NCBI GenBank assembly: GCA_030549775.1
Contig: CM060175.1
Coordinates: forward strand, 46,621,915 to 46,685,914
DNA from: Tamarix chinensis
Lineage: Eukaryota; Streptophyta; Magnoliopsida; Caryophyllales; Tamaricaceae
Length of the DNA stretch: 64,000 bases
Direction: 5' to 3'
How positions within the stretch are numbered: the first letter of the stretch is position 1; every line of letters starts with the position of its first letter. The translations under genes were made by a program, and so were the position numbers. This document shows, in pieces, positions 37,001-48,730 of this stretch. The notes under the pieces were generated by a model, which had not been told where the DNA came from, searched no databases, and was given only the letters and a program-made list of their open reading frames with translations.

Positions 37001-37426
37001 TTTTGGATGGCTTGTCATGGTAGAATGGTTGTTAAAGCTAGATTGATGAGATGGTGTGTCGTTGACTCAGCAACATGTGAAGTCTGTTGCTCCAGTGATG
37101 AAACCATGGATCATTTGCTAGTTTCTTACTCCATTGCTCAGCAGATTTGGAGGAAAGCCCTAAATTGGGTATTGTTGCCTCACTATTTCTCTTCATGGTC
37201 TACTTGCCTTGGTTGGACGATTAGTATAACGAAGGGGAATTCAGGACCATCTTTACATACATTATTTCCAAAATATAGTATAATAGGAATTTGGTTGTCT
37301 TCCACAAGAAGCAACTACTCCTTAATGCATTGATTAAAAAAATTATCCATGAGACTTTCATTAGATATGCATGGAGTAAGGATAGGAGGTTATTAAAGTA
37401 TCTGAGTACTTTAGATCATTGGTAGT
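34085..37426 (+). pseudogene. LINE ORF2: endonuclease, reverse transcriptase, RVT zinc-binding domain
   Basis: The start ATG (34085-34087) opens MKLAIWNIRGVNSPLK. Endonuclease landmarks: LALLETRIK, WLVIGDFNIIL (~34490), GPKFTWCNQK, CKLNRGLG. RT landmarks: DLKAPSPDGFNPHFFKKAW (~35450), YRPVACCNVVYKIVSK, SAFVPGRWISDNV (~35735), IDIKKAYDSLNW (~35840), GLRQSDPLSP (~36010), the catalytic MFSDDLLLC (~36150) and KYLGVPL. The C-terminal RVT zinc-binding domain is KVSFWMACHGR...CEVCCSSDETMDHLL (36990-37115). In-frame stops occur where the family has Gln (before SAFVPG, after NVMLA, before KVSFW). A one-base loss near 36050 shifts LF(V)LAMVYLSR. Confidence 0.88.
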
Positions 37427-37528
37427 TTTGATTTTGATGTGGGTTTTTTGAGATGACTGTCTTTCCTTGTTTAGCATTCATTGTACATACTTCCTTTGGT
37501 AATGATATTTTCATTTACTTACCAAAAA

Positions 37529-39180
37529 AAATTTAGTTTGGTAAATTTTGAATTAAATAGCCTTTGGCAAATTTTTCATTAAATACCAAAGTAATATGCA
37601 TAGTAAATAGATACTTTTGGTAAATTTATAAAATATTAGTCATGTCATTGGATGAATTTTTTTTTTTTTTACATTTCTTACATCTTGCATTTCTTGTGAA
37701 GATTAGGGAAAGAATGAAAAACAGAGTTTTCCAACACGTGGTAACTTAAAAATGTCTTAAACCATCCTCTCACACTCAGTTCTCTTTAGCAATGGCACTT
37801 GGTCGGGTCTGAGTTGGATTCAGCTAGGCTTAGATCCATATTTGTTTATATTGTCGAGACTCAAACATGATCAAGACCTGATCCATTTCCATCAGTTAAG
37901 TTATACATATTTTTGAAACAGAACTAATAATATAAACAAAATAACATAAATGTGTTATGTAATATAAACGGACTAGACCCAACCCATTGCCATGAAAAAT
38001 AGTTTATATTACAAATAAGATAATTGTTTAATTTATTTTACGTATTATAAACTATATTAAGTTGATAACATCAAAAATATATTGCCAAATGAAAAGTAAA
38101 AATTAAAATATTTTTATTGATAAAGATAATATACAATATATTGTGCTAATAATATACAATATTATTAGCCTTAAGAAAAACATACAAAGAATGAAGAAAA
38201 CAAATGATGAGGACAATATTTTCTATCATTTAAAAGAATAAGACCCCAAAAAATTATGACGCCTTTCAATATTTTAATGAATCAATAAAAAATGAAAGAA
38301 AAGAAAATAATGTTTGACTATATGTACTTATGTTAAGTTACTATATAAACTGTATATACATCATAAGTTAAAGTTTGTTGGCTTTTTATAGCTAATATGA
38401 CCATAAAAAGTGAAAGCAAATATGAATTTTGAATTCAATAGAATTTAGTAATTAATAATACTGTAAAAATTTAATATATTCATTCTACCATTTAGATTGA
38501 AATTACATTCGTCGTTAACATTTTACTGTAATAATCAACTTCATAGTTTTAGTGATATTTCGATCATTTTTTATTTGCTTCAACTCATTTTCAAGGTATG
38601 TTACAACATAATATAGGGCCTAGAATCAAAATAAAAAAATGTATATGTGGAATAATAGGGAAAATATATTTGGGATAAATGGATAAAAATATAATTATTA
38701 TATAGAATTGTAAGATTTTACCTAAGATCATATGAATTTATTGTAGTATTGTAAGATTCTATAACTATTTAACTACAAAATTTAACCAAGGATCATGGAT
38801 CGTTTTATGATATTTCGATCATAAGATCATATAATCGTATCTTGGTTTATTAACTTAGATTTTTCTATAATAAAAAAATTTAAGTTTTTTAGTAAAAAAT
38901 AACATTTTGACTATTAAAGTAGACATACATAATTTTGTCAACTTTGTGAATTTTGTGATGAACCATTTTCTTTAGAATCAGGCTATGGTTAATTGGTTAG
39001 ATAGCTTGCATGGACACATGGATACTATGCGGTGTAAGCTATTATATCATTCTGGATTTTTTTTCTTTAACTTTATTTCTTCAAAGCTTAAAATTTGACA
39101 AGTACTTCTTTATATATTTATTAAATTTTATTATATGTTGGTGTACTTAATCAAAGTTAACTTGATAGCTTAATATATTT
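37529..39180 (+). repeat. Dispersed repeat, copy 2, right of LINE insertion
   Basis: It resumes with GGTAAATTTTGAATTAAATA, then TTCTTACATCTTGCA (37673), CACGTGGTAACTTAAAAATG (37735) with TTAAACCATC, and TTAATTGGTTAGATAGCTTGCA split around 38990, ACACATGGATACTATGC, and TCTTTATATATTTATTAAAT (39109). All have counterparts in copy 1 in the same order. Spacing differs (about 1.3 kb versus 0.8 kb between the last two blocks), so one copy has gained or lost DNA. Confidence 0.65.
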
Positions 39181-40330
39181 TTAATAAATTTATTATTAAA
39201 ATTTTTTGACCTTCTTTTTCACTCATATATTTTATCTTCAAAAGAAATGGCTAGCCAAGTTATTATATATTAGCTTAAAATATCAAATCAAACTATAACT
39301 TCCAAAAAAAAGCATTTTCAACTAATATAATAGGCAATAAAATTTTTTGGGTTTCAAGAAATTTTATAATGGACAAATATGGTAGTACTTTTCCATTATG
39401 AAAAAAAAATAAATTAGTAATATATACTATCAAAGTAGATGATTTCCTCTTAACGTAAATATAGTCTTGAAAATGTATCATGAATCTATGCGCAAGTGTT
39501 TATTCATTTTGCCAAGTAAAACTACCATTATATAAGATCATTCTTATATTGATATGGTTTGTTACTAATTTTGAGTGTGGATGAATAATGGACTTGCTTA
39601 TTTCCTTTCTTTTTTTTTTGCTAATTTGACAAGTTTCATATAATAGTAAATAAATTTTGAACCTTGTATATAATTTAAAACTTTTAAAATATATAGTTTT
39701 ATTTGATAAATTTTAACAACCTTTCAAAATCTACGGTAACTTTAGAATATTTTGAAATTTATTTTCTTTTGTAGAACAAAATGATTTTTTAAGCATAAGA
39801 TATAAAATATAAATACATGTTTTGTTACGGTCTATATTGTATTATCATCATTTTGATAAAAATAAGTAAGCATATTGTAGTTATACAAAAATATTAATAT
39901 TTTATTAACAGTACACCTTAAATTTATAAAAGAAAAATAAGCATTTGTAATGGAAACAAATCACAAACGCTCATGCATTATAAAAAGCTTAATAATATTT
40001 ATAATTTCATAGAAAAAATGTCTAAATATTTATTCCTTTAAATTTATTTAAATCCACAATAAATACTCAAATATATGCGAGTTAATTTTTAACATTTCTT
40101 CATACTAACTTTGAAAGATCCAAAATTATTAATTTACATAAAAATAATTATAATGGAAACTATGTGTGTGAGCTTAGTAAAAAAATTAGTTTAAGTACAC
40201 TTTGAGGACCGAAATCTTCATTTTCAAAAAATTTAGGACTTTATTTTTTCCTTAAAGATTTAAAAACATATAACTACTTTTTTTTAGTCAGATACTACTA
40301 TTTTGCAATATAAACATAGCTTATGTAAGT
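39181..40330. other. AT-rich noncoding DNA
   Basis: No repeat, RNA or coding feature was recognised; only short chance open frames. Confidence 0.5.
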
Positions 40331-40840
40331 TGTAACACTCAAAATGTTACTACTAAAAAAATTATTTTTGGGAGAAGTGTAATATCAAAATAGTTGGATA
40401 TTATCACTGTAATTTACATATGTCTAACTTATCATACCATCCTGATATCAATTAAAAGATAAAATAATTAGAACATAAAACATGATAAATATAAAATGAG
40501 AGAATCTTTATAAACATTGATAAGAGTTGGAGGTTAAGGTAATACCCTCAAATTGAGCAGTGTTGTAAGGATTGATATAGCTATTTATATCAGCATGGTA
40601 TACTATCATTTTAGTGATTTCATCTTAGGAACTCTATAGTTATGCATGGTGGCTGTGGAGTAGCTTTTATGGTTGGTGACCATCTTGGGAAGTTTTTAAA
40701 AAATTCTAGAAAACCCTTGGGAAGTGTGTGATTGAGGAAAAAATGTATTAAAAGGACTCATGTTGATATGTGGGGCTAACCGATCAATTTGAAAACTTGA
40801 AGATAGCCCTTACATAGTCATATCAACTTTGGGTATTACA
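40331..40840 (+). mobile_element. Putative 510-bp LTR of a gypsy-type retrotransposon
   Basis: It begins TGTAACACTC (40331) and ends GGGTATTACA (40840), TG...CA with the inverted TGTAAYAC.C ends common in plant gypsy LTRs. Two bases later comes TGGTATCAGAGC, an exact initiator-Met tRNA primer binding site. No second LTR or gag-pol was found downstream, so this may be a truncated element. The start also resembles the start of the 9156 unit. Confidence 0.55.
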
Positions 40841-40842
40841 AA

Positions 40843-40854
40843 TGGTATCAGAGC
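40843..40854 (+). promoter_or_regulatory. Primer binding site (initiator Met-tRNA type)
   Basis: TGGTATCAGAGC is the standard plant LTR retrotransposon PBS, complementary to the 3' end of initiator Met-tRNA. It is two bases past the LTR end. Confidence 0.65.
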
Positions 40855-41199
40855 GAAACCACAACCACAAGCTAAACTTAGGTGAGGCACTTTTATCATT
40901 TGATGGAATAGAAGTAACATATACCTTATTATGGAACATTTTATCATCTATTTAGGGAGGATCCCCTATAAATTTGAACACAAATGGATGACTCCATTGC
41001 TAGTTATGGATGAAAATTGCAAAACAAGTCAATAGCGATAGAGAAGTGTGCATGGCATGCATGGAGGGAAAAATTGTGTTGCATGGAAGGAACGAATGTG
41101 TTATCTATGTGAGGAGAATTTAGTTGATACTTTAGAGGTGTGATATTGATTATTATCATGTTGATATTAGTTAAAATGATATGAAAGTTGAATTAGTTA

Positions 41200-44100
41200 A
41201 AAAGTGGCTTAATTCTATCTTTTAGGGTTATCTTATTCTATCTTTTGAGATGTGATTAGAGTAGGAAGCAAGCCATTACTTTATGTGTTGATTCTTATCA
41301 AATTTTTAGAAGGATTATCTTGTAATATTATGGAGATGCAATGGCTATAAAAATAATGCATGACACAAAAATAGACAAAATTAAATGAAATTTGCAAGTT
41401 TTTGCTTAAGTAAAATCTATGTCAATTCTTCTCAATTTTAATCAATTCTGTGTGAATGATTATTATTGAAATCCTTAATATCTTTGTCAATTTGAATTAG
41501 ATATTAAGATCTATCCTTCAAAACCTATACAAAATCCCACACCATTCAAACTGAAATTTCCATATATAACCGTCTTCGTCATTATCTTCAACATTCATCT
41601 TAAACCTATTTTTCCCACTTAATTTTATCTATTTCCAGACCCTAGATAATAATATTATTATTATCAAATGATCATCCTTAACATATTAAATTTGAATTAT
41701 AATCATCAAATTACCTTATTTCCAATTATTCATCATCATAATATTGACGTCACTACTAAACCCTAATTGTAAGCCCTAACCCTAGCCCATGAACCAAACC
41801 GGTCAAAAATCTTTATCATTCAAGCATCATCAGCATTAATTCTTCTTTGCCAACTCATCATCATAATTTCTTCATCACTTCTAAACCATTATATCCATTT
41901 TACAACCCTAACCAAACCATAATACAACCAAAAATATGAGTTCATATTCCTACACACATCAAGCGCAGGTGTGCAACTTCCACCACCGCTACACACTAGG
42001 GCTAAGGGGCTTTTCTTGGGGATCTTTAGCATCCATAATATTTTTTCTCCCATATAAGGGGGTGCACACAATATTTTGGGTATGGCTCACCTAAAGTAAT
42101 CATTTATATAATTAAACCATTACCTACAACCAAGATCGAAACTAGCATAGGATTGTAACTTCCACCACCACCAAACACTAGTGCCAAAAGGCTTTCCTCA
42201 AGGATCTTCAATATTCACCATACTTGATCGCCTAGGAAAAGAGACAAGTGCTAAATTTTGGGTATTAGAGCCAAGAGGCTTTTCTCTTGAATATTCAACA
42301 TCCATCGTATATGATCTCTTAGGTTAGAGGGAACAAATAAGATAACCAACTCAAAGTATGCATACAAGGAAGGCCTTGAATTTCAATTATTAAATTCCAT
42401 GATTGATCCAATTGGGTGTTTTAAGTGTTAAAACCAAACATAATAATAAAAAAAGCATCAAGATATTATTCTTATGCTTTTCCCTTAAATCCATATATGT
42501 ATGAGGAAGATAATGATGTAAATGATGATATTACATGAATATATTAAGATAGAAGTCCTAAAAAGAGATCAATACAAATTAAATAAACATTGAAAAATCA
42601 AGTGGAACCAATCGATTTGTTAATGGGACTATTTGACTAGTCTAATTGCACTAAATCTAAAACCACTCTAGTCACAAAATAAGCATTTGATGGGTTTGGC
42701 AACCTAATATATTTTTCATAGAAATCAATTGAATGGTTCATCAAACTAATCAACTAATCAAGAAACCATCTAATCATGGCTACCAATCCGTGTAACACTT
42801 AACACAACTAGCCAATTGGAATAACAAACAAGTTGACTCTTCTAGGTAAAAAATCCCATAGGCCCACGAACCACACATATTTATAAACACCAATCTTTTC
42901 CAAGTAGATCCTAACATGCTTCTATATTAAAAAATCCATAAGATTACATGCTTTGTATATCTATCACACGGAAACATGTTGCAAATTGATACTTAACAAG
43001 ATCATGCATAAATTAACAAATATTATCCATGATATCAAAATACTCAAAACATGCTCTAAAACCATAGATGTGAAAACATTACCACATGCTCGAATCAAAG
43101 AAATCAAGTAACACAAGAACATCACATAATCATACTAAGAACATGAACCACAACAAAAAAAAACATAAAACTTTAATCATATTAGAGATAAGGATACCTT
43201 AACCTCGAGTAATTATTCTAGCACTCATAACTTGATGGTTCTACCAACACCCTTCATTGTCCTATAATAGAATAAAAAATTAAACAATTAATACTCTTTT
43301 TTCAAAATGAATTAAAAAAAATAAGAAGAAGATGATGAAAATAAGGATAGCTTAACCTTTTCCTTGAAAATAGAATTCTAAATAGAAGAAGGAAGCTAAG
43401 ACATTTAACTTTTTCTAAGCCTTTATCATTCCTTGATTAATAGAAACAAGTTAGAAAAAAGATAAAATCAATAAAAAAGATAAGAATTTTACCAAAGCCT
43501 AAGAAGACAAGAAGGAAATTACTATTTTTTTCTAGCAGAAACAAAAAAAAAGGATAAAAATGAAGAATATCTAAACATTTGACAAAATCTACCAAAGTGA
43601 AAGGGAGAAGGAGAGAATATGAAAAAAGTGGGATTTAAAATGAATGAGGAATATGGAGTGTGAAGAGGAATTAGGTTAACATATCAAGGGAAAAAAGAGA
43701 GAATGGTATTTGAATTTGGTTAAGTGTGGGGGACAAAAGTGTAAGAGGGTGAATAATGAGAGTGAGGGAGAGGAAGTGAAATTGAATGGATGGTAGGGAG
43801 TAGGTAAGTGAAGGCAAATTACAGAATGATATGCACGTGACCATGGTTGATAGAGGAGAGAGGAAAGTGAGGAAGAAGGAGAGAAGAAGAGAAGGTACCT
43901 CAAAAGTACTTTTAGGGATTTCTAGCTATATAAAAATCTTTAAAGGTTTAATAAATGTAAAAATAATCCCAAAAAACTAGAATATGCTTATTTATAAAAA
44001 TAAATTCTAATTAAAATTTTTCAAAAATATTGGAAAGAGAATAAAATTTTAAAACAAAAAAGGATCTAATATTACGTGATAAAAAATTAACATGTTTATG

Positions 44101-44292
44101 CAAATTTATTAACTGGTTAATCGTAGAATAAATGTGACAATTTCTAAGCATATCAATCGATTTGTTTAGGTAACAAGTCATCTGGTACACCTAAAATTCA
44201 CATTCTTATCAATCCTTCATTCCCTTTTCCAAATCACAACTAATTTATCTTATATTAATATTTTAAAGGATTTTAGAATAGGATATTATACC
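41200..44292. repeat. Noncoding LTR-like repeat region with GA-rich arm
   Basis: The layout parallels 9156-14060: AACCCTAA phrases (41750-41910), a ~187-bp direct repeat (about 41955-42330, units with GTGCAACTTCCACCACC and GATTGTAACTTCCACCACC), motif clusters with ATCGATT (42600-42850), a segment around CCTTAACCTCGAGTAATTAT (43196), a GA-rich arm (43300-43900) and an AT-rich end. No gag-pol is visible. Ends were not identified with confidence. Confidence 0.35.
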
Positions 44293-46217
44293 ATGGTCAT
44301 TTAGCAAGCTTAGGCCAAATTGATAAATGGGCCTAGTTTAAATTAGCGGTAGGCCAAGTCACGAAATGCCTAATAATTTATTGGTGAGTCTTAATCAACT
44401 GTGGGCCAATACTAAGCCTAGTTGACACATTATTCTTAAGCTATTTATTCATTTATTTATTTAATAGTTACCTATTTTTAATACCTTTTACATTAAGAAA
44501 AAAATAATTGTAATAATTACGTATACTACTTTTAATATTAATTTAGTGAATGTTTATTGAACTAATTTAAAAAATATCTTATTTTATCAAATTCTCAATT
44601 TAGAATAAAGTAGTGAATTAGATCTAGGTTTTATAGGTTTGATAATACTTATAAAATCCCAACATATATTTATCATCATTTTCCATATAAATGTACTTTT
44701 GACTTAAAATGAATTTAAGGTTATTTTACTTTTTATCCACACTTTCGTACTTCAATAAAAGTAATTTTTTTCTATTATTTACTACAAGTTAATCATTATT
44801 AATACTGACCGAAAGTGAGCTATTATTATATTAAAAAGCTGATTTTTAAATATAAGGAATAATGGGATAAAAGGTAGCTTCAAATGAAGGTTGTTATATA
44901 TTTGTTAATAATGAATTAAAAATTAATAAAAGGCTACAAGGACCCATACATTTTTTTAAATTATTTTAATAGAATTCAAAATAAAAGAGGTTGATCTATA
45001 CCTATAGTCTCTTTAGGGTAGATTTTATTTGGTTTTAATAAAGACTAATTAAGGAAGCTAGATAGGCTTCCTAATAGTTACCTAGGTCTAATCATTGCTC
45101 CTATTCCTTTAGTTTCCAACATCCTATAACTACCCTAATCCATACTTTTCTTGCTAGATGTTACCATCCGTTGAGTTCATGGTCGACAATAGAGTTTGTT
45201 CTTATCGTTGTCACTAGAGTTTTCTTCTATAACTTAGGGTCAACCTTAGACTTAATGAGGCCCTTGGAAAAAAAAGTAAAGTGTTATTTTATATAAAAAT
45301 TTAATATATAATAAAAAAAATTAAATTTTGGATATATTTTATCTATCAAATTTTATTATTTACTATTTATTTGAATAATTTAAAAGGTTGCCTTGATATT
45401 TTTAACTTTCTATTATTGTATTAATTTTCTTTTATAATATAGAGCTCAAATGATGAATATTTTATCATAAAATATTTTCTTGTGTCCTTTTTTAAGAGCT
45501 TGAAGCAATTTTATTACAATTTTTTGGACATTTATTTTTTTAAAATCTCTAAGTTTTCAACAAAAAATAAAAATATACTTAAATATTTTAAATAATTAGA
45601 AATTATCCATGAAAAAATTTAAATATTCTGATACCAAAGCTAATACTAATAATGTTAAAAAATCACTCAAGCCAAAAAAAAAAGAAAAAAAGCATTGTCA
45701 ATAACACGCGATCTATAAATAGCCCATAAAATACATAATATCAAATAAAAATTTAAATGACTAACAATACCTACACTTAGTATAGCAACTACTATTGCTT
45801 GCTAGTGTGTATAAGATAGATAAAAATTAAAAAATATAGTGAAGTGAGTGTGCCACAAGATGACATGTTAAAGAATGTAGATTATTCGTATTAATGCACA
45901 AAATATAACATTATAATATTTTTGTATGTAAAATGAATATGCTACTACACAACAACTATCTAGTCCTACTAGGCTATATCAAAAGATGGAAAGATAGAAA
46001 AAAATAAAAACATAATATCAAGATTTATACTCACATCTCTCATTTTTAAACAAGCACATGCACCACTTTTTCATCTTATTTGTTTTACTTTTATGAGCTT
46101 ATATACAATATATAACATTGTTATTTTGAGGGTCATGTTTGCCTTAGGGCCCTAAGTAAGGGCCTAGCTGGCCTATGCCTTGGATTGGGCCTATTGTAAC
46201 TAATTTATACATATATA
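44293..46217. other. AT-rich noncoding DNA left of the CRM element
   Basis: No coding was seen. Near 45230-45280 and 46120-46200 there are GGCCC-containing stretches (GAGGCCCTTGG; TTAGGGCCCTAAG) that could be ends of a small DNA transposon, but no matching inverted repeats were found. Confidence 0.45.
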
Positions 46218-46222
46218 CATAC

Positions 46223-47083
46223 TGATGAAGCCGGGATAGGTTTCAGGAAATTTTTGTCGGACCATTAGTTGAGTGAAGGATTCAACTACAAAAGATCGAT
46301 CAGCCTAAAGGATCAAACCAAAGGAAGATTAAGAAAACTCAGAGCATAGTTATAATCAATGGAAACTGAGGTTGGATTTACAGAAAGAGATTCGAGAAGA
46401 AGATCAGCAGAGAAGAAGATCGAGCAAGTGAGACTTTCACAAGAGAGAGAAAGTTCCAGAGAGAAAAAATACGATCGAGCTGTATAATCTGACAAAAGAA
46501 GTTTCATACAAACATCCTGTATATGCCTTATATATGTGCGTATACAATAAAAACAATAAAAACCATTATACAGTCAATGGGCTCAAATACAAGATTCAAT
46601 ATATTAGCCCAACAGATCAACACAAGGTTGTTGGTGCTGTTAATAATAATTCAGCCCAACTACAAAATACAACATTAAAACATTCCCATATAAATGATTT
46701 ACAACTTAATTCCCATCAGCTAATTTATGTAGCTAATTATGGTTATTAAAGGTTGCATAATCTGCAATCCTTCTAACCCATAAAATATGGATCAGGTGGC
46801 GGCCAACTTAATTTCCACTAGCCAAGATATGCCGGCAAATGCATCATATGGGATTGATAAATTTCCCTATGATATGATGAACAAGAAAGATCAACTTATG
46901 CAGTAATTTCTGGAGCAGCAGTAGCAACTAGCAACATCTACTCATAGCAGCCATAATGTGGTCCATTTCCAATCATTTGATTTTCCCTAATTATTCACAG
47001 AATAAGAAAAGTAATTATAGGTACAATGTAATTTACAATAATCAATAGAATTATTTAAATACAAATTATTGAGATTCACATCA
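46223..47083 (-). repeat. 3' LTR of the CRM element
   Basis: 861 bp. On the minus strand it begins TGATGTGAATCTCAATAATT and ends CCCGGCTTCATCA, followed by GTATG (complement of the CATAC duplication). A TATA box (TATATAAGG, minus strand, 46526-46534) marks the probable U3/R promoter. Confidence 0.92.
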
Positions 47084-48282
47084 TCCCCCTCTTCTTGGTG
47101 GGGTTTCATCTTTGAAACCTTGTTAATTCCAATAAAAGGACTTAAGTCAGAAACATTGAAAGAGTTACTAACATTTCCAAATTTTGCAGGCAAATCAATT
47201 TTATAAGCATTATCATTAATCTTTTCTAATACAATAAAAGGACCATCACCCCTAGGATCCAATTTAGATTTCCTAAGTGTTGGAAAACGTTCTTTTCTAA
47301 GATGCACCCAAACTAGATCCCTTGGTTGAAAAACAATTTTCCTTCTTCTTTTATTAGCAACCTTAGCCATTTGTTGAACTCTCTTATTAATCTGTTGACT
47401 TACAGATTCATGCAATTTCTTCATATTTTCAGCACGAGATTCAATATCAAAATTATGTAATTCAGAGTTAGGCAAAGGACTCAAATCCAGTGGAGTCAAG
47501 GGATTAAATCCATACACAATTTCAAAAGGTGTTTTCTTAGTTGTAGAATGTAATGTTCTATTATAAGCAAATTCTACCTGTGGTAATATAGCTTCCCACT
47601 GTCTAAGATTTTTACCAAGCATAGCCCTCAACATGTTACCTAAAGTTTTATTTACTACTTCCATTTGCCCATCAGTTTGTGGATGACAAGTAGTTGAAAA
47701 TAAAAGTTTAGTTCCTAACTTTCCCCACAATACCTTCCAAAAATGATTCAGAAACTTAACATCCCTATCAGATACTATTATTCTAGGTACTCCATGTAAT
47801 TTTACTATGTAAGAGAAAAATAAGTCAATTATAGTTACAACATCATTAGTTTTATTACAGGGTATAAAATGTGCCATTTTGCTAAACCTATCTACTACAA
47901 CAATTATAGAATCTTTAGCCCTATTAGTTCTAGGTAATCCTAAGACAAAATCCAAAGAAATATCAGTCTATGGTTAGATAGGAACAGGTAATGGAGTATG
48001 CAATCCAAATGGTTTAGAAGTAGACTTAGCCTATTTACAAGCCACACAATTAACACAATATTTCAACACATCTTTCTTCATATGAGGCCAATAAAAATGG
48101 TCAACTAATATATCTAAAGTCTTTTGAAACCCTAAATGTGCCATTAACCCACCATTATGTGCCTCTTGAATTAGTAATCCTCTATATGAATAATTAGGTA
48201 TGCATAACCTATTTTCCCTAAACAAATATCTATCATAGATATAATACTTACCTTGGGCAGCAGTTTCACAATTTTTATACAC
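46987..48282 (-). pseudogene. Integrase of the CRM pol, reading into the 3' LTR
   Basis: The HHCC zinc domain is EAHNGGLMAHLGFQKTL...YWPHMKKDVLKYCVNCVACK (48170-48034). A stop at 48031 replaces Gln of CKQAKS, and two more (near 47974 and 47968) replace Gln and Trp of PVP.QPW.DIS. The DDE core follows: LDFVLGLPRT, VDRFSKMAHFIPC, IVSDRDVKFL, HPQTDGQMEVVN (Asp and Glu kept). The C-terminal domain reads VWVHLRKERFP, KLDPRGDGPF, VLEKINDNAYKIDLP and NVSDLSPF. The last ~32 codons (from GDDVNLNN) lie inside the 3' LTR, ending at 46987, a known feature of CRM elements whose integrase tail (CR motif) is linked to centromere targeting. Confidence 0.93.
47084..47100 (-). promoter_or_regulatory. Polypurine tract of the CRM element
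   Basis: On the minus strand CACCAAGAAGAGGGGGA lies immediately before the 3' LTR start (TGATGTG). A purine run in this place primes plus-strand DNA synthesis. It is also coding (HQEEGD). Confidence 0.8.
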
Positions 48283-48330
48283 TTCTTTAAAATCATGATC
48301 TTCAATATATAAAACCTTAATATGAGAAAA

Positions 48331-48720
48331 TCACAACAAAGTAGCATCCACTGTATTTAAGAAAACATGTCTCCTAGACAAAGCATTTACAACTATATTA
48401 TCACCTCCCTTTTTATATTTAATTATATAAGGAAAAATTTCAATAAATTCTATCCATCTACCCTGTCTTCTATTCAATTTTGATTGGCTTTTTATATGCT
48501 TTATAGCTTCTTGATCAGTATTAATAACAAATTCTCTAGGACATAAATAATGTTTCCATACTTCTAAGGCCCTTACTAAAGCAAACAATTCCGTTTCATA
48601 AATAGAGTAATTTAAAGTACTGCCACTCAATTTTTCAATAAAGTAAGCTATATGTCTACCCTTTTGAGAAAGAATAGCCCCAATTCCTAATTCTGAAGCA
48701 TCACAATCCAATTCAAACAT
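48331..48720 (-). pseudogene. RNase H domain of the CRM pol
   Basis: [16 protein letters not shown] begins the Ty3-type RNase H (first catalytic Asp in DCDAS). It continues with [19 protein letters not shown] with the conserved Glu, [28 protein letters not shown] with the next Asp (family TDHE/Q) and [12 protein letters not shown]...[10 protein letters not shown]. The 130 codons are open. RNase H removes the RNA strand during reverse transcription. Confidence 0.9.
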
Positions 48721-48730
48721 CTTATCGAAG

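Larger units (their letters stand above)
32687..37528 (+). mobile_element. Degenerate L1-type plant LINE (rightward) with target duplication
   Basis: The element has a 5' UTR (~100 nt), ORF1 from 32790, ORF2 from 34085 and a 3' end TTTACTTACCAAAAAAA. It is flanked by AAATTTAGTTGGTAAA (32671-32686) and AAATTTAGTTTGGTAAA (37529-37545), differing by one T, with the dispersed repeat continuing on both sides. The length (~4.8 kb) is shorter than a typical 6-kb plant L1 but all domains are present. Roughly a dozen stops and several frameshifts make it inactive. Confidence 0.88.

Noticed and set aside
45230..46200. Possible hAT-like or other small DNA transposon with GGCCC-containing ends
   Set aside because: No matching terminal inverted repeats or 8-bp duplications could be found by eye.
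46534..46749. Plus-strand open frame inside the CRM 3' LTR, and its partner near 52464-52727
   Set aside because: It lies antisense in the LTRs, the two copies differ by frame-disrupting changes, and no domain is seen.
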